64,000 bases of DNA from Chlorops oryzae. Its lineage: Eukaryota; Arthropoda; Insecta; Diptera; Chloropidae. The notes below the pieces were generated by a model, which was not told where the DNA came from, made no database searches, and was given only the letters and a program-made list of their open reading frames with translations. Location of the stretch: assembly GCA_020466095.1 (NCBI GenBank), contig CM035806.1:134517481-134581480 (forward strand). Direction: 5' to 3'. The translations under genes were made by a program, and so were the position numbers. Every line of letters begins with the position of its first letter. Position 1 is the stretch's first letter. This document shows positions 57,132 to 64,000 of this stretch, one piece after another.

Positions 57132-57262
57132 CACCAGAAATCTTCTCACTCCGGCAACAACTCTCGTTTTAAATCTGGCCATAAGCGACTTCCTAATGTT
57201 AGTTAAATGTCCGATTGCTATTTATAACAATTTCAGAGAAGGGCCCTTCTTGGGTGATTTGG
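57132..57262 (+). CDS. Rh7: Opsin (Rh7-like), exon with TM2
   Basis: Codes intracellular loop 1, helix 2 and the start of extracellular loop 1. The acceptor TTTCTCTGCAG ends at 57131; the donor GTAAGTAAG starts at 57263. The first base completes the Arg codon left open at 53023 (phase 2). Translation reads TRNLLTPATTLVLNLAISDF, then LMLVKCPIAIYNNFREGPFL and GDL. LRTPA-like loop 1 and NLAISD with the conserved TM2 Asp (codon 57187) are class A and opsin hallmarks; the IYN..REGP.LGD tail is what points me to Rh7. The exon ends in phase 1 with G, so the next exon would start with an Ala, Gly, Val, Asp or Glu codon completion. No exon for TM3 was found to 64000. Confidence 0.85.
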
Positions 57263-59339
57263 GTAAGTAAGTCCTTAACAATGAATTTTAAATCTTAGCT
57301 GGTGTCATATAGGCACACCTGCTACCTATTTTGGCTTTTCTTTTTTCATATCAATGCAATCAAAAGATATTCCAATCATATGTTTGTATATACCAGTGTA
57401 CATGTGTGTATGGGTATTAATGTTCAAACGAATCGAATGGGGATTAAAATAATAACGATTTTGTAAGGAGAATAAAGATAAGACATTTTGCTTATAATCT
57501 TTTAAAAATGGTAAACTCAAAAGATTGAAAATGCCAAAGGCAGACTTATTTACTTAATCTTTTTTGTATTTCGTGCTATTGTTCGAATTCCATAGAAGGG
57601 AATTATGCTTTCAAAGAAAGAAAAAATCGAAGTCTGTAAATTAAGCATTGTATAAGTATATGAGTGACCTTGAATTATTCATCAAAAATTCTTTTTAGTG
57701 AGCCCCCTCTCAAAATTGTATATCTCGAGAACTAATTAAGAAAAAAGACAAATATCCCAGCTAGAATTTTTTTCCAAAAAAAAAAAAAAAAAAACCGATT
57801 AGAAACTATTTCCACAGTTCTGAACCATTTGCGTTTGATTAAAAAGCTTCCACCATAATCAAAGGGTAGTTTTGAGTTTTTTCGTCTGATTCTTGGTAAA
57901 CATTTTTCCGCTTTGTAGTAACAAAACGATATTAAGGAGCCCTCGGAGGCAGTTTATATACTTGAAGAAGCTTTTCAGCTATAATTTTTCTATATTTAAA
58001 TCAAAACATTTTCAAAATATTCTTATTGGCTTGTGAGCTATGGGCTGGAAAAGTTACAAATAGAGGGAGAAAGTTTTAAGAGGAAAAAAGAAAGAAAATA
58101 AAATAAATTTCATCGTGGTCCAAATATATAAATTAATACACATTTTTGGATTTTTACGGATATATATTTAGGTATATAAATTTCAATCATGTTTTTTTTT
58201 ACTTCTTACTTTTGAATCCCGTTGTGTGTTTGAACCTCGGAGCACTAGGAAACCCAACATATAGTTGGTTGATTTATAAAATATCGATAAATAAACGATG
58301 TTGTTTCCTTCCAAAGATGAAAATATAAACTCAGACCGGTTTTTTGTCTGCCGTGTAAAATTTTTCAAATGTGTTCAAGCAGGTTTACCCACAAGGCCGA
58401 CGATAATTCCATCCTTTAATCGTGCATGTGATCAATCGCTTTTTAATCATCAAGGGGAGGGGAAACTCGCAAATGAAACTTCTCATAAAATAGTCTTCAA
58501 AATGCTAGCTGGGATTTCCCTAAAAATCAATCCTATTTTCGGTTCTGTTCTTCCTAATGTCTCCGCCAGTCTTGATAACGAATTCGGTCTAGATTGCTCA
58601 AATACTTCGATAAGAAAACTAAATACAGACAGACGGACAAATCGACATATGGACAAAGGTAATACACAAGTATATATTGTATTAATTTGTTATGTACCAA
58701 ACTTCAATGAAATATCTTTTGCCGTCGAATTATTGCCAAAAAATCGATTTCCGGAACATAGGGCTTGGTATATACATACATGCATACATACCCGACAAGA
58801 AAAATTAGTCACAAAAGAGTCACCTTGACTCTCGTATGACTGAGCTCGTTGCTAAAAATAGGTCATGCGGACTTAAATTTTAACTTAAAAGTGACCGAAA
58901 CAGCGGAAAATTATGTGACAATTTTCTTATTATTGTGTTAGTCACACGAAACTCAACAGAAACTACTCAGTTAAAAACTAGTTACAGAAAACTTCTCAGA
59001 AACAAGCAGAAATCATACAATATAAGCGCTCAGTAACGTACTATTTGAAATGTTGCCGCTGATTTTTAATAAATTTTTCTTGCTATAAATTTGTTGCCAC
59101 CAGATTTTAAAACTGACATGAAAAAATCTTTCATATTGCATTGAATAAATAATAAATGGACTTTGAGCATCAGTTCAGCTTATTTTCGTAACGAAATTTT
59201 ACAAACGCTTCCAGTTTTATGGTGAAATATAGCATGCTACCCCCTTCAAAAATTACGCCCCTCAAGAAATATGCTTATTTTATAATTTATATGGAAAATT
59301 TAATATTTTCACATTTTATTTTGGCCTTAGAAATTTATA
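57263..59339 (+). other. Opsin intron 3, first part; no exon seen
   Basis: 57880-58110 matches the interspersed repeat at 30679-31020. A small GACAGACGGACA scrap at 58628 looks like an eroded mini-me core. No TM3 exon recognised. Confidence 0.5.
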
Positions 59340-59460
59340 GCCTTATTCATAGAAATAAAACGTTGTTTAAATCTTTTTTACGATGACTTTACTGTCAAAA
59401 ATATATGAAATTAAAACGCTTTTTAGCTAAAATCCATTTTAGCATTTCTATGAATAAGGC
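59340..59460. mobile_element. MITE, GCCTTATTCATAGAAAT, 121 bp
   Basis: GCCTTATTCATAGAAATAAA at the left is matched by GCATTTCTATGAATAAGGC at the right, with AAACG/CGTTT motifs inside. End sequence resembles the CCTTATTCATAATC MITEs at 22047 and 24628, but the inner parts differ. TSD unclear. Confidence 0.75.
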
Positions 59461-59587
59461 AGTTAATTTTTTGTATTTTATGATGAATGCAAACCATACA
59501 TGAGGCTTTCTTAAATATGATTTTTTGCTAAAACCTAATTCATAATCATAATCATGAGAGCGTGTAAGAATGGTCAAAAATGTAAAA

Positions 59588-60297
59588 AACAAGTAAGGGT
59601 GTTATAGTCAGGCGAGCCTGACAATAGAATACCCAACACAGACACACATGTTCAAATAATTTTTAATATCAAGAGGTGTTTAAGACCATAAGGGGCCCCA
59701 TATACCGACTTTTGATAGATTTCTTTATGAAAACTGCCCCTTTGCCACGCCCACTTTTCCAATTTTTGTTGAACTATAATCGGAGGCTTAAATATACGCT
59801 CAAATTTTAAGTTTCATTAAAATATTTCGAAAAAGTCCGATTTTAATGCAGTTTTGGGATTTTTGTGACAGACCGTAGTACTGGAGCTACCCTTAAAAGT
59901 GGACCGATCAAGGAAATTTTTTGGAAAGATGTTTAAGGCTACAAAGGAAGCATAAGTGCCAAATTTGGTTCAAGTCCGATTTGAATTTCGGGTGTAGGAG
60001 ACAATTTTCGAAAACCGCCCTTCTGCCACGCCCACTTTTCCAATTTTTGGAAATAATATTACTGGCCTTTAAATATGATCAAATATCGAATTTCATCAAA
60101 ATATCTTGAAAAACTTCGATTTTAGAGCATTTTTTGGGATTTTCGTAACAGACCCTAGAACTGGAAGTACCCCTAAAAATGTCCGATCGGGTCCATTCTC
60201 GAACTTGCTTAAAATTTCCGCCGTGAGCACGCATACCAAATTTTGTCAAGATAGCTCAACTTCTTCGATAAGATAACCTTTCAAGAAGCAGACTTTC

Positions 60298-60336
<39 letters not shown>

Positions 60337-60656
60337 GACAGACAGGACGAGACAGACAGAACGACACGACAGGTACAGGACATCGACAAATTTGACAGAC
60401 AGACAGATATGAAGACAGACACAGACAGACAGCAGACTAACAGACAGACAGACAGACAGGTAAGAACGAACCAGAGATACAGACGACAGATTTCAGACAG
60501 ACAGACAACCAAGACTAGCGACATGTCTAAATCGAATCTCTGGTGACGTTGATCATTTCTTAATACATTTTGTATGGTCTATCTCGACTGGTTCTGGGTG
60601 TTACACACAACCACACAAACGCAATATACCCTCGACACAGAGTGTGTCGGGTATAA
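59588..60656 (+). mobile_element. mini-me-like element with expanded microsatellite
   Basis: Starts ACAAGTAAGGGTGTTATAGT and ends GAGTGTGTCGGGTATAA. It has two inner units. The GACA tract is expanded to about 220 bases (60295-60515) with many small interruptions, far longer than in the other copies. Confidence 0.85.
60295..60515 (+). repeat. Expanded GACA microsatellite in mini-me
   Basis: Long runs of GACA broken by GACGA, ACGACA and short unique bits. Possible sequencing noise cannot be excluded in such a tract. Confidence 0.85.
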
Positions 60657-60863
60657 AAACGGTAACCTTGAGATACTCGAGCGCATCAAATTTTTATGCA
60701 GAGTGATCAACCAGATGTCTTAGTCGCCCTGAATGATAATCTGACAATTACATGGAGGCGTATTGTTAATCTGACAATTTTAGAGATTAAATTTTTCTTT
60801 CGTTTCTTTTTATAATTAGATGTAACAAAAACAATCTATATATAATTATTTATAAAGAAGAGA

Positions 60864-60912
<49 letters not shown>

Positions 60913-61583
60913 AAAAAGGAAACGAAAAGGATTCGCGATTCACAGTTGTTCCGTTTTAAAAGCTCTTTATTGACACGGAATATAAATTTTTAATTTCCCA
61001 AATGCGCCATTTTTTCCTACTTTTCCCCACGAAAAACTTCAGAGGGTATGTTTTTCGTGATCCTTAAAGGAATTACTTCAAAATAAAAATAAAAAAACCA
61101 ATCGCGCTCGAGTATTTCGAGTTGACATTTTCTTTTTGCAACTTTGGTACTCACCTCTTTCCCTATGCCACGCTCAAATTGTCAGAGAATTGAAATATAA
61201 ACTTTTTAACATCTACTTCACTTACCTTCTCTTAATCTGACGCGCTCGAGTTTTTCAGAGGATCGATTTTTTTTTACTAATCTGACGGGCTGCCCTCAAC
61301 GTACACCCCAATATTGAGCGCTCATATATGATGGGGCCATATAACAGGGTGCAAGCTTTCTCCCCATATTATTTTCTGACACGCTCGAGTTACTTCAAAA
61401 ATCCCCTCTTGGGCTCCCCTACTATTATATCCTTGTGAGAACCAGAAGGACAGAAGGAGGGTAATGTTTCTCGTGCCAGTAGGTCGTCCCCGATATTTGT
61501 GACATGCCATTACGCCAGTCTATGATAACTAGCCATTTTGCTAGCCAAAAAATGAATGGTGTGAAGTATGTTTTTGTTTGTTT
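60657..61583 (+). other. Opsin intron 3; GA microsatellite, no exon seen
   Basis: A GA run lies at 60858-60912. The phrases GCTCGAG and CTGACG recur around 60675, 61107, 61240 and 61383. No coding exon recognised. Confidence 0.4.
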
Positions 61584-61596
61584 GTTTTGTGCTGGA

Positions 61597-63264
61597 GCTC
61601 TATGATCGCCTTAGTACTCGTGATGGGGAAAAATTTATCTATCGTCTTGCTAAATCTCGTCAACGATCCACTGAGGACATTGAAAATTTTTACGGAGTCA
61701 ACGATGAAAATGGCCATCTAATTTTAGATCGCAAGGATTGTCGTGAACGCTGGCGAAACTATTTTGAAAAAATATCCACAGAAGAATTCCCACACCCACC
61801 TATACCAACTATAGAAGTGATATCTGGTCACATTCAAAGAATCACTTTAGACGAAGTTGATGAGGCCATAAGTAAAATGAAAACTGGTAAGGCTACTGGT
61901 ATAGATGATGTACCAGCTGAGATTTGGAAATCAGGTGACTTCATACTCTTGGTTACTGGAATTATTTAACCGAATAGTAACGTAAAAGAGAGTTCCCTCA
62001 GACTGGCTAATGAGCACAACCGTACCTATATGGAAAATGAAAGGTAGCCCAGCAGATTGTTCAAATTACAGGCCGATTCGGCTCTTATCCCACACGCTTA
62101 AAGTGTTTGAAAGGGTACTAGATAAACGAATTCGTGTAATAGTCAGGTTAAAGATAAACCAATCTGGGTTCGTTAAAAACTGTGGCACCACCGATGCAAT
62201 TCATGCCGCTCGACTTTTAATGGAAAAACACAGGGAAAAACAAGTACTTCTTCATATGGCCTTCCTTGATTTAAAGAAAAGGCATTTGATCGCGTTCCTC
62301 ATGATCTCATTTGGTATGCTTTGAGAAAACACTTAGTGCCTGGAGAACTTATTATGTGGGTAAAACTTCTGTATGCAAATCCCAAAAGTCGAGTACATTC
62401 TGCTGCCGGAATTTCATTTGAATTTTCAATATCTGTAGGCGTTCACCATGGATCAGCTCTATTTCCTCTTTTGTTCATATTAGTTATGGATTCAATTACC
62501 GAAGACCTACAAATATCACCTCCGTGGACGTTACTATATGCAGATGATGTTCTTCTTGCCTCAACCAATAAAAACAACCTACAGCAACAAGTACAAGACT
62601 GGCATGATAGATTGTCTATGTTTGGACTACGTTTGAATCTCGGGAAAACAGAATACATGACAACAGACAATTGCGAAGCAGGGACCATCAAAATAAATAA
62701 CACTGAAATACCAAGGACGGAAAAACTTAAATATCTTGGGTCGACACTTTCTGCTGACGGGACGATCACTCGCGAAGTTACTGAGAGAGTTAACGCCGCT
62801 TGGCTTAAGTGGCGTTTAACGACTGGTGTTATGTGCGATAAAAAGATAAGCGACCGCTTCAAATCCAAAATTTACCGCACAGTCATCAGGCCAGTCGCTC
62901 TTTATAGTACCGAATGTCTACCAGCAACGAAAGTAGCAGAAAGAAAGGTTAGTGTTATGGAAACAAAGATGCTTCGCTGGATATCCGTAGACGCTATGGA
63001 GTTGCGCCAATTATTGGGAAAATGCGGGAAGCAAGGCTACGCTGGTATGGACACGTCCTGAGAGCAAATGAGGAGACTTTGGCAAAGAAAGGCTACGCAC
63101 TGGAAATTCAAGGTTACAGAAAACGGAGGGTGTCCGAAACAGCGCTGAATGGACACAATAAAATGGGATCTAGAGGCTGTAGGACTTACCTCGGATCATG
63201 TAACCGACAGACCAAAATGGAGGAACTGGTCGCGTTTTGCGGACCCCGGGATAGACCGGGATAG
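61597..63264 (+). pseudogene. Reverse transcriptase remnant with frameshifts
   Basis: RT motifs are spread over several frames. The first frame (to about 61940) has GEKFIYRLAKSRQRSTED and MKTGKATGIDDVPAEIWK. The second (about 62000-62290) has SNYRPIRLLSHTLKVFERVL and FVKNCGTTDAIHAARLLMEK. The third (62300-63061) has VGVHHGSALFPLLFI and YADDVLLAS at 62537 with both catalytic Asp. The last frame (from 63022) has MREARLRWYGHVLRA. Breaks lie near 61945 (shift plus stop), 62280 (shift) and 63020 (shift). In the third frame H replaces the Q of the usual VHQGSALSP motif. No endonuclease domain remains. RTE or a sister clade; I cannot settle which. Confidence 0.85.
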
Positions 63265-63285
63265 TTGAACACGCAAGAACAAGAA
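61597..63285 (+). mobile_element. RTE-like LINE, 5'-truncated, decayed, 13-bp TSD
   Basis: Flanked by GTTTTGTGCTGGA at 61584-61596 and 63286-63298, an exact 13-bp target duplication. The 3' end is a short AAGAACAAGAA-type repeat rather than poly-A, which fits RTE-type LINEs. Only the RT region and C-terminus remain. It lies in the same direction as the opsin gene, in its intron. Confidence 0.85.
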
Positions 63286-63298
63286 GTTTTGTGCTGGA

Positions 63299-64000
63299 AC
63301 ATATCGCACCCCGACAAGAAACATACTCACAAGAAATTATACTCCATTACTGTTATTATAAATAGAAATAATTTGGTAAAAATTTTGTCAAAAGGAATAT
63401 AACTCAAAGAAAATCATTTTTCTAAAAAGCGTTTTAATCAATTCTCATAAGATTCCCTGTATGAGCTTCTGTAAAGCTCTTCTTCGCATAAAACAGTGTT
63501 TTATTTTACAAAAATGTTTTATAAGCTCAAAAACATTTGTTAGTGTTTTCTGAAAAATTACAAATTCTGAGTTGTGTCTGCTTAGTTGCCAGGGTGCGAT
63601 ATGCAAACAAAGGCGCCAAATTCAGGTAAATGCTTTGGTGTAGACGAAATAAGTTGGACTATGCATCATTTTAAACTTTTTACATAATATTATGTGGACA
63701 ACACTGAGTTTTAAGCACTGAGTAGCTACATGGGTACCAAGCAGCATATTTAAACTGCACTATTGTTGTAAAATAACCCGCGAAGATTTGTTTTTCTTGA
63801 CCCTTTTCTATGATCTCGATTAAGCCTTACTTTTTTCGCTTATTTGAATCGAATCCATGTTAAATAAAATTTTATAGACACGTGTTTGCTGCTATGATTC
63901 GCCAAATAGACTAACAATATAATATTGATCACACAAATGTACTAAAATCAGTATGAAAAAACTTGATAGCTACAATACAGACTCACGTATGGCTACAATG
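63299..64000. other. No gene seen; interspersed repeat part
   Basis: 63541-63590 (GTTTTCTGAAAAATTACAAA) resembles 1736-1785. No opsin exon recognised before the end of the window. Confidence 0.4.

Noticed and set aside
60246..60524. Cys/Ser/Val-rich minus-strand protein with SVCLSVCL units
   Set aside because: Reading of the GACA microsatellite in a mini-me element.
1..64000. CRISPR array, operons, phage or bacterial systems
   Set aside because: Spliced opsin exons, fly repeats and eukaryotic retrotransposons show a dipteran genome; tandem arrays lack unique equal-length spacers.

Overview
The window looks like intergenic and intronic DNA of a higher fly (Diptera). It is AT-rich, almost free of long reading frames, and crowded with transposable elements. 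Many repeats are mini-me-like elements carrying GACA/GACG microsatellites, a type known from flies. The one recognisable host gene is an arthropod opsin, most like Rh7. I cannot name the species; a tephritid or calyptrate fly with a large genome would fit.

Host gene: three exons can be joined on the + strand with matching splice phases: 51095-51343 (N-terminus), 52841-53023 (extracellular stretch and TM1) and 57132-57262 (TM2). The last donor opens an intron that runs off the window, so TM3-TM7 and the retinal lysine lie downstream. Exon 1 changes reading frame inside a CAN repeat. A TATA-less Inr + DPE promoter match at 18893-18926 might serve this gene or an unseen one.

Layout: 1-20 kb holds TIR elements (some with tRNA-like modules), hAT elements, two SINEs (one split by a hAT), two mini-me copies and a 0.6 kb GAT array. 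20-32 kb holds PIF/Harbinger-type MITEs with TTA/TAA target duplications, some nested three deep, and two more mini-me copies. 32-38 kb has a hAT with a transposase remnant, a tandem array and an AATTTT array. 38-46 kb has a 5'-truncated jockey-type LINE with intact reverse transcriptase, then a 1.9 kb tandem duplication that copied the left end of a hAT. 46-50 kb has a hAT inside a PIF-like element, a mini-me copy and a 1.2 kb TIR element. 51-64 kb is the opsin region, with introns filled by TIR elements, mini-me and a decayed RTE-like LINE.

Insertion order can often be read from target-site duplications. I found no CRISPR array, operon, canonical rRNA or tRNA gene, and no clear new protein system. 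The most unusual signals are tRNA-like modules inside several unrelated TIR elements, the stacked insertions, and the duplication that dates a hAT insertion.
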